From: Paraspadella gotoi
Taxonomy: Eukaryota; Chaetognatha
NCBI GenBank assembly: GCA_051294375.1
Contig: CM119265.1
Location: 20,742,221-20,806,220 of the forward strand
DNA: 64,000 nucleotides
Reading direction: 5' to 3'
The position numbers were made by a program, and so were the translations under genes. The notes beneath the pieces were generated by a model. That model searched no databases. It saw only the letters and a program-made list of their open reading frames with translations, and was not told the DNA's origin. Numbering within the stretch: position 1 is the first letter of the stretch; each line of letters begins with the position of its first letter. This document shows positions 14,150 to 27,200 of the stretch, piece by piece.

Positions 14150-15120
14150 ATGATTTTAAGGAAACGTCGAATTTGTGATCAAGTGCAGTATTTTTTTTTC
14201 TTTTTTTATAGGAAAACCAATATTCAGATCTTATTTGACAGATCATCGTCAGGCTAAGAGTTGACAAGTGAGTGGAAGAAGGGAGCTAAGCATGTGGGGG
14301 AAAAAGATGAGAGAGAATTTTAAGAAGGAGCGAGAGAGAGTCTGAAGCCGAGAACAGCGCCTCTTGAGCGACCGTCAGGACCAATACAACAGGATTAAAT
14401 CCCCTCCACCCCCCACCCCCCCCCCCCCTCATTTTCAATGTCTTAGTCTCCATTTTTCCCAGGGGATATTAAGGATCGGTTTCCATGCATCGGTTTGAAT
14501 AAGCCCCATATCTTATTGCAGGCCTCTTGCCCGGGGGCCACAATCGAGCCTGCCTGATCCACAAGGCCTTCTTCCACCTTTAGGTGGTCCTGGTCTGACG
14601 CTGGATGGGTCTTTGATGCGTTTTGGACGTGAGGAGGAGTTCGGTTGCTCAGGCCTCCCATTTGACTGGACACCCGACATCTCCTCTCACGGTCCAACGC
14701 ATCCAAGGACCCCATCCAGCCTCAGCCACCACCTAAGGTGGAAAGAGGCCTTTGTGGATCATGCGCCTCGGATTGTGGCCCGGGCAAGAGGCCTCAATGA
14801 GATTATTGGTGCGGTCTTATGTCAAAACCGATTGCATGAGAAAGCGATCCTTAATTCCCTGGGAAGAAATGAGACTAGACATTTTGAACGAGGGAGCGGA
14901 GCGGGGGTGGTGGAGGGATTTATCCCTAGTTGTATTGTTCTGACTCTCACCTGTTCTCTCTCTCTCTCATCTCTCTCTCTTTTCCTTAGCTCTTTCTTCT
15001 ACTACTTCACTCTTACCCTGAACGATGATCTGTCAAATAAGATCGAAATATTGGTTTTTCTATAAAAGAAAAAAAAAAAATACTGCAACTTGATCCCAAA
15101 TTCGACGTTCTTAATCATAA
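14150..15120. mobile_element. Foldback (inverted-repeat) element, ~970 bp
   Basis: The left half (about 14150-14635) and the right half (about 14680-15120) are diverged inverted copies along nearly their whole length. The outer ~100 bp of each arm are most alike (CGTCGAATTTG at 14165 against its complement near 15106). The centre lies around 14635-14682. Conserved inner blocks include GCCTCTTGCCCGGG on both arms. No transposase frame is visible. The organisation resembles foldback transposons; an inverted duplication is the alternative. Confidence 0.75.
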
Positions 15121-15615
15121 TATATATAATTTGATATCGACATTGTTTCGTCGAGTTGGATGTACTGTGTTTCTGTGGTTGGACTTGTTGTTGTTGTTGA
15201 TGTTTATGGTCGTTTGTCACCGACACGGGAATTCGACACGCCAATCCGAATCTGAGGGCCGAAAGGGGGAGGCGGCGGGCTGGGGGGCAGAAAGACCGAA
15301 CCAGAAGTGAAAAAACTGGGGGAGCAGAAGATCGAGAACGTCGCCTTTCAACATTGTCTTAATGAAATCTTTTATTTTTGGGGGGCGGAGTATCGTTTAC
15401 TGATAAACGATTTAATTTATCATTTCCCTTCTTGTATTTCTCTTTTTTTTATTTAGTTTTATATTTATGTATTCTCTTCTATATCTAAACACTTTTTTTT
15501 AGCACACGTGTTTAGTTCGTTAGTATGAGACTTGACGACTTTTCTTTTTCCCTTTGCTTACACTTTCTCTCTATATTACTTTTTTCCTTTTATCCCTTGT
15601 TTTCACTTTCTCTCT

Positions 15616-15640
15616 NNNNNNNNNNNNNNNNNNNNNNNNN
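15616..15640. other. Assembly gap (25 N)
   Basis: A run of N directly before duplication copy 2. Confidence 0.99.
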
Positions 15641-16105
15641 GATTATATTAATGATTATTATCACTCATGTCCATCAATATTACGATTTTCGATGCATGAA
15701 ATCGTGACAATTAACCGAAAGCTTAATCCTCTTTTCCCGCTATCCAAATTTGATGAAAAACCATTTACCCCTGAAAAAGATACAAGACTGAGGATATGGG
15801 CGACTCTCTAGGAAATTTCAAATCTCTCCCCTGTTTCTCTTTCCAGGCAATGAAATCTGAGTCAGAAAATCTGGAAAAAACTTCCTGGGATTTTTGGGAC
15901 CTTTTCCATTTGCGGTGTCTCCTCTTCTCTCTACTCTTTCCGTTCTCCTCTCTCCTCTCAAGGCGTAGAGTCCGTTTGCGCGCATCCTGGGACCCCCCAA
16001 AAAAAACCAAGGTGAACCCACCCAGGTCGACGATCCATTTCGCCCAAAGATTCCATCTTTTTCTCGCCACGTCATTGGCGAGAGCTTTATTTCGCTTTTT
16101 TTTGC
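15641..16105. repeat. Segmental duplication, copy 2
   Basis: A shorter, diverged direct copy of 9964-10590, starting immediately after a 25-N assembly gap (15616-15640). Confidence 0.65.
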
Positions 16106-17080
16106 GTTGCTTATTCGTCGGTGCGGTTCATAGTCGATAAAACGTCGTTGGATTGCGTTGGATGTGCCTCCCATTTGGGTCCTCTTTCGCCTTGCCATAT
16201 GTCGTCCTTCTCATTGTGCCAAGGATGCGGTAACTGTTGCAAACGATCGCACTGCTTGTTACTTCTCAGACCCGAGCTGTCCATTGGTTAGATTTCTCGT
16301 AGCTCTGCCGCGACATAGTTGCAATTGGATATGCACTGACAGGTTCCATCGATGATTGGTCGGAATCATCGACTCCGGTTGCCCCTCTGTTTAAGAAATT
16401 TGAATTGAAAGGTTCGATTCACTTGAATTATTTTCAACTCAGGAAGTCGTGCTTTCATCTCCGACGCGAAGAAGAAATTGCAGAAGTGGATATCGCGGTA
16501 AAATTTGCAACAAAAAAATATAATATATCTTGTATTTTAGGATTTCGTTATTATGGAATAATTACATTCGGATTCAGAAGTAATATCGCCTTAAAAATTC
16601 GTCACATACTAATATTAAGTTCCATTTTTTTTTTCAAGAATGATCCTTTAGAGTTTAGTTTTAGTTTAGTTTAGTTTAACGTCCGTAGTTTACTTCAAAA
16701 TCCAGCCTCTATTTCAAAAGTAAAAATGTAATTTGAATTTTATTTAAATTTTTCAACTAAAAAATTTTTTTTTAACAATGAAGTTAGTTTAAAAAAAAAA
16801 ATAATTTAAAATATTACGAAAAACGGTCGGTTCTAGTTTGAATTTCCTTGCAATTTACCCTTGGCGATAGACGGAGTGAGCAGCGTCCCCTTTCAATCTG
16901 TTCTTCTGTCGCTCCATCGGGAAAAAGAAAATAAACAAACAAAAGGCTCAAATTCAAATTTTTTTTTCATCGGGAGCGAACGACTATTAAAGAGGAGCTC
17001 CAAAAGTGACTTTTTTAAAAAACTCTCTTAAAAAGTTCTTTCTCTCTCTCTCTTCATCTTTCCTCTTCAACCCAACGACC
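16106..17080. other. Upstream region of the cysteine-rich repeat gene
   Basis: Mixed sequence with no coding domain. A CT-rich stretch directly precedes the start codon at 17081. No convincing TATA element was seen. Confidence 0.5.
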
Positions 17081-18064
17081 ATGGATTGGAGATTCCTCTC
17101 AGCCGCATTTCTAGCTTTAGTTGTGAGCGGTGAGTTTGCATCGGATTCGATCTCTCGATGTTGTTTTTATAAATTTTTGATTGGATTATCGGTTTTATCG
17201 CCCTTCGACTTTTTTAGCATTTGGTGCGGAAAACTTTATTTTTATTCTATGGAAAAGTCATTCATTCCTAACTAATACGGTTCAATGTTCAAAACTTTAT
17301 TACACGGACTTTCTCCAACTAATGAATTTACCAAAATATTAATCACAGTCAGTCAGTTAAGAGTTATAACAACTCATTTCAATCCCATTTGAAATCCGTG
17401 TACATATTTAACTTCACTTCACTTCATTCTTTTCCAACGATAACTTTTTGTACATCTTAGCTATTACCTCTTCCGTCGTCTTGTTACTTGTCTTTACTTT
17501 TTCTCTTCTTGTCTTTTTACCCATCTCTACCACATTTCCTGTTCTCTTCTCATTCCTACTTTTCTTTTTTCTTCTTCCCTTCCCAACATCCTTTTTTTAA
17601 TTATCCTATCTTTTATCTATCCTTTTCTTCCCCCCTCATAACCCTCCAGTGAGCGCCCAGAATTGCAAGGGCGGCAACTGCGGGATGTGCCAATACGGCG
17701 GCGCCAACTACCGCGAGGGAATGAGATTCAGCAACAAGGATTACTCCGGATGCTACTGCACCTGCACTCGCGTCAACGGGGTCCTCAAAGTCGACTGCGA
17801 TACAACTCAGGTTGGTCAAAGTGGTTTCATCATGTCGAAATTGATGTTCTCTTAAATCGGGGAGAAAACAATTTGAAAGCAAAGTTTGCTTTGATAAAAG
17901 TGTATTTGACCTGATTTTAACAGTGTCGTTAAATGTATTTATTTTTAGTGCAAACCTCAAAACTGCTTGTACGACGGGAAGAGCTATCAAGTCGGTGCCA
18001 CCTTCCCCGCCAAAGGAAATTGCGGAGACTGCGTGTGCAAAGTTGGACAAAAGGTATGTCAACT

Positions 18065-18137
<73 letters not shown>

Positions 18138-18167
18138 GAGAAAGAAATGAAAGAAAGAAGAAGAAAA

Positions 18168-18231
<64 letters not shown>

Positions 18232-21200
18232 AAAAGTGATAGACAAAGAAGCACTGTTTTGTTTAGGTGGCGTGCAACATTCCACGTCAATGCAAGCCGA
18301 CTCCGGCACCCATCTGCAACGGGGTCGAAACTTTCGGCGCCATCCGCGCTTCCGGTGCCGTTTGGTTATCGCCTGACAATTGCAAGCAATACATGTGCGA
18401 CAATGGAAAGATTGTTGCAAAAGACCAAATCTGCAAATGCGTCTACAACAAGTAAAATTTGTTATAAATATATAAATCAGAAGTTTTATAGTTTATTAAT
18501 GTTGACATTTACAATTTACAATAAAAGTCATGTTAAGGCTGTTATATGGCCTCCGAAACATTATTCTTTTTTTTATAAACCAAATTAAGTCATACTATTT
18601 TTTTATCATACACTCTTTAAATTCTTACTATTTTTATTTATCAGCCAAAATTTCGAATTGGGACAAACGTTTAACGTAGAGTGCAACACTTGCAAATGCA
18701 AGCAAGATGGAAACGTGCAGTGCTCACAAAACCCGTGCCATTGCACGTTCAATAACCAGAAATTGAAGAAAGGACAACAAGTCGCGGTAATTTCCATTTA
18801 ATCGTCACTTACTAAAAATAAAAATTAACGTACTCTTCTATGAGTTTGAATTTTTATCGGACCTTTATATTGCGATATTTTAATTTTTTAGGCTCCTGAC
18901 GGATGCAATACGTGCACCTGCGGAGATAACATGCAGATGTCCTGCACGAACAAGCCTTGTTCGTAAGTTTCCACAATTATAATGCACTATGTCGATTTTA
19001 CAGTCCGCATGAAAAATCAATCTTTCGATTAACTTTTTGTAAGCACAATCACCTTGCAAACCGGGCTTTAACTATTAACAAATCATTCGCATGTTACATC
19101 TACATCTGAGGCTTTGTTAATTACACATAAAAATTAGAAGTGTGTAAAAAGTGATTTAACAATTTAACATAAATCATAATGGGTTTTGTTTTTACGAGCT
19201 CTCATGTGATGTTTATATGATTTTTTTTTTGTTGGAAAGATTTCTTTTAAAGATTCTCTGCAATAAGCATTTATAATGTATAATTTTTATGCATTGTTAA
19301 GGTCAAAAGTTAATTGCAGAAAATTGACTCAGCATGAAAGAGCATGTTATGGGATTTTTCTTTTAGTTACATTTAATTTATATTATTCTTTGTTTGATTC
19401 AAGATGCTACTATAACGGAATGCAGCTTAGGTTTTATCAAACAGTACCTAAAGAATGCAATACATGCACGTGTATGCCTACGGGACAGATCTCATGTACT
19501 AATAGGCCTTGCAGGTAAGTTAACTTCCAGTTAGTGTTTTCTAGAAACAATCGATTTCAAAATTATGTAAAAGCATCTTCACATAATTTTGGCCAGATTT
19601 TTTCTTATTGCCTTTAAAGAATTCAATGTTATGCTATGTATTGGTGTGTCTATCCTAAATAAAGCATTGTTGTGCATGAACTGCGAAAGCATGGCATGGA
19701 TTATCACAAAAAATATAATAATGATAATATTTCTTTTTTAAATGTTTTTATGTATATAAACCAGTTCAATTTTTAATTAAAAAGCAGTTAAAAGGTATAT
19801 TTATATAAGTATTGTTTAAATTAGCGAAACAATTGTCATTGCTCCACAGTTGCAAACACAAAGGAAAAGACGTTCAAATTGGAGCAGTAATAACCGATGA
19901 TCCTTGCAAAAAATGCACTTGCTTAAAATCTGGTCAAATGCAGTGTGAAGATGTGGTAAGTCAACCGATATACTAAAATTCTTTTTTTTCTTCCCGACTC
20001 CATATGAAAACAATGGCAGATGCTTTGAAAATGGTGTCACCTATGCCATCGGACAATCCTTTAATAAGGAGTGTAACACTTGCCAGTGCACACAATCCGG
20101 GCAAATTAGTTGTACCGATTTGGTAAGGAAAAATTCGCGTGGGTTTGATAAATTTAGTAATATTTTATTCCTTTCTTTTTGATAACTTCTGTTAAAACAG
20201 CTTGGCATCAAACTTTAATTTTAAAGTTTTCCATATTTTTAATAACTGTTAATAAATCAGTAATTTTATTCTGTTTATAATTTTTGGAAATCCAGGCTTG
20301 TGGTTGTTATTATAATGGACAAATGGTCCAAATGGGCAGCAGCATCACAGCAGCTGACGGCTGTACGAGACTGACTTGCCGTCAGGTAAGAGAATAAAAG
20401 ACTCAACTAATATCTTACACCTGCTTTCCCTCCCCCCCTTCTCTCCCTCTCCCTCTTTGTCTCTCGCTCCATTTTGGCGAGCTTAGGCTTGCCCAACCCC
20501 TGCTCCAACTTCGGGCTCAATGTGCAAATATTCCGGGATGGAAGTAGAAGTCGGCAAGACAGTCACCGACCAGGATGGATGCACTATAATGAGATGTCAA
20601 GTATAGACTGCCCCTTTTTAATGTGTTAACACATTTTTGCACTAATTTTGCGATTGCTTTTGATGTTGGGTAGAAAGTAAATCTAATAGTTTTTTTTTTT
20701 AAATACAATTTAGGAACCGTTGTTTAATAAAAATTTTAAACATTAATTTTTTTACTTTTTCCACAAAGAAATTATGGCAATTTTTTTAAATAAATAAATA
20801 TATGTAAAATTAAATGATAAAATAATTATAAAATCTAAGACTTTAATAGTGAAACAAATAATTTTGAAATTTTCATGATAAAATAATAAAATAAAATAAA
20901 ATAATAAAGATAATAATAAAAATAATAATGATAATGTTATTAAGAAATAATAATAATAATAATAAAATAAATATAAAGATTACTTTTATTAACAAACGAC
21001 AAATAAAAAATTTAAGCATTAAGTTTTTTTACTTTCTCAAAAAGTTATGACAATAATTTTTTTGGACATTTGGTTTGGTAAAGAAATTTGCCTGCAACCT
21101 TATGTGTTTGTAGCATCCATCAGCTCATCCATACAAATTACATTTTACGTAGATTTTGAAATATAAATATTTTTTATAATAAAATAATTTAAAATAATTG

Positions 21201-24200
21201 TTTCTTCCACCCATAACCGTTATGAAAAAAATTAAAAAATATTGAACAAAAGTTCTATCTGCTGACAAACTATAAAAATATTTTTTTCACAATGTTTGTA
21301 ATTGAATTTATCCATAACAACGCGTTTATCGCATGTGCAATATCCCCCCCTCCCCGAGGCTTTTTTTACTAATTCATATTTCGTACCACCTTAAACTGAA
21401 TTACCATAATTTCAGAACGGCGGTAACATGATCCCGGATTCATCCAATTGCGTTTGCAACTATAACGGAATGACCTATCAGAGGGGACAAACGTTTAATA
21501 AAGGCGACGAATGTGGCAATACCTGCACCTGTGAAAATAATCGACAGGTTCGAATTTCTTTCCTGAAAAGTGCTATCAATCTGTCGTCTTCAAAACAATA
21601 AATCTAATTAATTTTGTCTCTGTTTAGGTTGCCTGCACCAACAAAGTTTGCTGCAGAAATACCATGAATAACCAGATCATGCAAATCGGGGAATTCTATA
21701 TGAAAGAATGCAACCGATGTGAGTGTCAGCAAAATGGCCAAGTGAACTGTGGGAACAATCCCTGCAATTGCTTCGGAACGGCTGGGCAAAAGTACAATAT
21801 TGGCTCCTCCTTTGTGCACACTGATGGTTGTAATACATGTAAGTACTTTTGATATGAGGAAACAATTTTATAACATTATTATTCATTTTGCTCTATTAGT
21901 TTTTAGCAGCAGATCTCGGCTTTATAATCCACTTTGTCGGTCCGTCGCTCCCACCCCAAAACCTTGTGGGTAATTGACTTAAATCATAACAGAACATTGA
22001 ATTATGATAAATTATGAAAAAAAATTGGTGTCCATTCGTCCGCACAGACCATCAGTTGTACATCCGACCATGATTAAATTCCTACCACCTTCGTTACTCT
22101 TCCTACCGAGTCCGTCTGTCCGTCTGTCCGTCCCCCTTAGCTTTGAACGCCAATTACGCAGGAGTGGATGAGGCTATTGACTTGAAATTTTTGAATGTGG
22201 ATAGGAAGGTGTATTATTAAGCAGGAAATCAAGTTTCAATGAAATCGCCCAAATGAAAATGAGTTAAAATGGAAAAATAAAAAATCTATTTCACTATTTG
22301 ATTATTCTTTTTTTAGTCGGCTCTGCTTAAAAGCAGATCCCGACTCTATAATTCACTTTGTCGGTCCGCGCCCTCAATCTTGTCGGGCATTCACATATAT
22401 CATGTCAGAATATCGAATTATGATAAATTATGCAAAAAAAAACGATGTCCGTCCGTCCTACCTTAGCAAAAAACTCCAATTACTCGTGATTGGATGGATG
22501 GATTGGAATGAAATTTTGTGTTTGGGTAGGGAAGTGTGTGATTGAGTTGGATATAAAGTTTCGATGGAATCGTGCGAGTGGAAATGAGTTTAAATGGGAA
22601 AAAAAATCTATTTCACTATTTGAACACTAATTACTCATAAGTGGACGGGGCGATTGACTTGAAATTTTGTATTTTGGTAGGAAACTGTGATTAAGCTGGA
22701 AATCAAGTTTCGAGGGAATCATATGAGTGGAAATGAGTTTAAATAGAAAAAACAAAAAACCTGTTTCACTAATTGATTATGCTTCTTTTTCTTTTTATAT
22801 TAATTAATAAATTAAACAATTAATTAATAAATAATTAATTAATTGGTCAATTAATCAATTAATTATTAAATCAATGTATTTAGTTATCTATTAATTAATT
22901 ATTCAATTAATAATTTATTTATAAATTAATTAATTATTTAATCAAGTCAATCTTTATCGGCATTATTGTCGTCATCGCCATCATCGTCGTCGTTGCTTTT
23001 GTCATGGTCAGTGACGAAAAGACCTAAAAACAAACATTTCAAATCAAATTATTTAATTTATTGATTAAATTTTTATTTTAGTTTATATAGTTTGTATAAA
23101 TTAATTAATTACCGCTAATGAACGGGGGCAGATCCGACATTGTTTGCTAAAACTTGTTCTTATTATATCAAGGTGCATTAAATAATTATTAACAAATTAG
23201 TAGTTAATACATTATCAATTATTTTGTAATTAATTAATTTTGTGATCTAGATTGTTGTTTTGTGATTAAGAGGCAATACAAATTGGAAAACGATTTTGAC
23301 GCAACTAAAAAAAATAATATTAATTAATTATTTAATTTATTAATTGATTAATTAATTAACTATCTTATCAGCTACTTACTGCTAATGACCGTGGGCATTG
23401 TTTGCTCAAACTTGTTTATTTATAATATGTTAGATTGGAATCCATTTTATAAAAGTAAGAAAAAGAATTTGTCTTTCTATTGATGTGTCTGGTTTTACAA
23501 ATCTTATAAATATTAAATTATTATTATTATTATTATTATTTTCAATATCATAATCTATTCTAGGTACTTGCTTGCAAAATGGCCAAATCGTTTGCGGTAA
23601 TAAAAAATGTAAGTGCGATTACAACGGACAGCTATACAACATCGGAGCTCAATTTGACAAAGGAGATGGATGTAATAAATGCACTTGCCAACAAAGTGGC
23701 CAGGTATTATCGTCGGGAAAAAATCAGTAAAACTTTTTGGGGGGAAATCCGCGATAAGACTTCAATTATAATGTATTCCTAATTAATTTAAAATAAATAT
23801 TTTCTTAATTTTCGACCAACTCTTCAATGAAATTGGTACTACCAATATGAAAATCATTCAATAAATAAGCTGTTACCCCTGATTCTGGACAAGCTATGGT
23901 GGTGAAGGCATCTTACAAGATAATAATAAAGCAGGACCCTGAAAACTACCTTTAAAGATCCTCTCACTAACCAGTTTGTTCAATCTCAGAGTACCGTCCC
24001 TATCAATAAAGTGCTACAATGTTTTTAAGAGCTGTTTTAATTTCATAAAAAGGCCACTCACTTAAGTTTTAAATCGGGGAACACTATATTTTACTCCGCA
24101 TTTGAAATTAAATACAAGGAGCTGACTGGGACAAAATAAAAATTGTTCATTTATTCAATAAATAAACTATTTTGGCCCTGACTTTGGACATTAAGTAATA

Positions 24201-27200
24201 TTATTGTTTGTATAATTGTATATGAACCTATATAATAATATATATATTTATTCTAAATTTTTAAAAACTTAAGAAAGAGTTTAATGGTAATTATTTATTG
24301 AATTAATAAATGAATACATGAATAAACTGAAAGAACACCCACCAGGTAGGTGGTTGTTATTAACAAGTAAAAGGAAGTTTTCCATTGGTTTTAATGGCTG
24401 TCATTGATCTTTGTGTTTATATTTCATTTTTTTTACTTCTTTCTAGTCATTTGCTTTAAAATAATAGATATTTAAATTTAGGGTTGCTTCTCAATTAAAT
24501 TCAGATAAATCCATTATTCAACCAAAAACCGATATTTTTAATTCAGACAAGCAAAAAAATTGTTTATTTTATGAATCAACAAATAATAAATGCTCTTAGG
24601 TTACCAACGACTAAAAATTATTATAAATTCGGTCGTTCCGAGAAAGAACTAAAAAATTTAGTATAAATCTTCTTCCTGACATAAAGAAATATCATTTTTA
24701 AAATATTTTTTTTAAATTTAAGTGTTGCCTATACTATAGGAAAAGAGTTTATAACTTGTTAAGGAAAGAACTGAGATATTATAATCTATACAATCTTTTT
24801 CCTTGTATATAGGTTCGTTGTTCAAGCGAAGCTTGTAACCTAATTAATAAATGCAATTTTCGAGGAAGGGATTTAATTGTTGGAGAGATTTTTAAAATAG
24901 ATAATGGATGCAATAATTGTACATGCACAAAATATCGCACAGTATCTTGTACACAAAATCCCATACCTTGTCGTTGCGATTATAATGGTAATACATATAA
25001 GATTGGTAATTCATTTGAAAATGAATGTAATACCTGCACTTGCTATAACGATGGTCAAATTAGATGCACTAAAAATCCTTGCAATTGTCGATTTGAAGGA
25101 AAAATTATGAGAATTGGTTCAACATTTTCGCGAGGTATTTGCTTGTGAGAATTGCTGGTATACAGGAATATAAAATGCATTGATTGATTTTTCTGTTTGT
25201 AAAGGTTGCAACACATGTGTATGCAAAAATAATGGGCAAGTAGAATGTGAAAGCAAACAATGTTATTGCAATTATGAAGGAAAGCAGTATGAATTTGGAA
25301 TGACCATAAAAATCGATTGCAAAACTTGTACGTGTATGTCCAATGGCAACATGTTATGTGATAAAAAAAATTGTTTTTGTCAATATGGATCCACAAAAAT
25401 ACGTATTGGAGAATCTATTGTTAAAGATTCCTGCAATCAATGTGTTTGTAACGAAAATGGAAAGGTTAGATTACTGACTTCTAATCTTTTGAGTATCACT
25501 GCTTTATAGGTTTTTTCATTCCCTATCGCCATTTGTTTGAAAAAATTAAAGCAAATAGATTTATTTACTTTAAATAATGATTGCCCAAAGATAAACCAAA
25601 AAATATTTAAGCTAAATTTTTTTATTATAATGTCATTGTCTACCTTGTATTTTCTTGCAATATTTTATGTATAGTTATTTAAAAAAAATTTGTGCATTAA
25701 ATAATGATAATTTTTAAATTACTATAGTTAAATTTATTTAAAGATGAAAATTTAATTTTTGCTATTAAAATGTTTTTTAATAATTAAAAATACATTATAT
25801 GTTTTTTAGTATTTTTTAATCAACAGGTTGTATGTACTAACAATGCATGCAATTGCAACTATGGTGGTCGCATACTTAAAATTGGAGAAACTATTAAAAG
25901 TGATAAGGATAGTTGTAACTCATGTACTTGTAATGCTGATGGTAAAGTACAATGCACTTCTCAAGTTTGTTCCATAAAATGTAATTTTAATGGGAGGCAA
26001 TTAAACAGTGGTGATATTGTCCAAAAAGATGCCTGTAATACATGTACATGCAATCAGTTAGGAAATCTTGATTGCAGTAATAAAAACTGTGTCTGTCAAT
26101 ATGGCGGTCAAACTTTAAAAATTGGTGAATCAGTGCCATCTGATTGCAATACATGCACTTGTCAAGCTAATTTGCAAGTTACATGCACTAGCAATGTCTG
26201 CAGATGTGTACACAATAATCAAAATGTTATGATTGGTCAGACAGTTCCTAAGGGCGATGGTTGCAATACTTGTTCATGTTCTCAAAGTGGTGCAATGACC
26301 TGTACAAACAACGCAGTACCGTGTAACTGTAATTATAATGGCCGTGTGCTAAGCATAGGGGAGGAAGTTCAGAAAGATAGTTGCAATAGATGTAAGTGTG
26401 AAACCAATGGCCAAGTAACATGTACCAATAAACCTTGTGGGTGCTCCTATAATGGAAGAACTTTACAGTTTGGAGAATCAATTGCTAAAGGAGATAACTG
26501 CAATCAATGCACATGCCAAAACTCTGGTTTTGTAACATGTAGTAGTAAATCATGTGGTTGTTTTTACAATGGAAACTCATTAGCAGAAGGACAAAGGGTA
26601 TCAAAAGGTGATGCTTGTAATTTCTGTACTTGTCAAAACGGCCAAGTTACTTGTGAAAACAAAGTGTGTGGATGTAATTACAATGGGCAGACCTTAACAA
26701 CTGGACAAAGGGTTTCAAAAGGAGACAATTGTAATATGTGTACGTGCCAGCAAAATGGACAAATGATTTGTGAGAATAAGATTTGTGGTTGTACTTATAA
26801 TGGTCAATCATTGCGCTATGGCCAGACTGTATCAAAAGGAGATAACTGTAATATGTGTACTTGTCAGTCAAATGGACAGGTAACGTGTGAGGATAAATTA
26901 TGTGGTTGCAGATATAATGGCCAGACCTTAAATTATGGACAAAAAGTTTCGAAAGGAGATAACTGTAATATGTGTACTTGCCAATCAAATGGTCAAATGG
27001 TTTGTGAAAATAAAATTTGTAATTGTAACTATAATGGGCAGAGTTTAAGTATTGGGCAAAAAGTTTCCAAAGGGGATGGTTGTAATATGTGCACATGCCA
27101 ACAAAATGGACAAGTAGTCTGTGAGAGTAAAGAATGCGGTTGTAATTATAATGGCCAAACTTTAAAATATGGACAAACCATTTCAAAAGGTGATAATTGT

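Noticed and set aside
14443-15065. Open frames of 90 and 150 codons within the foldback element
   Set aside because: They arise from the two inverted arms and resemble no transposase or other protein I recognise.
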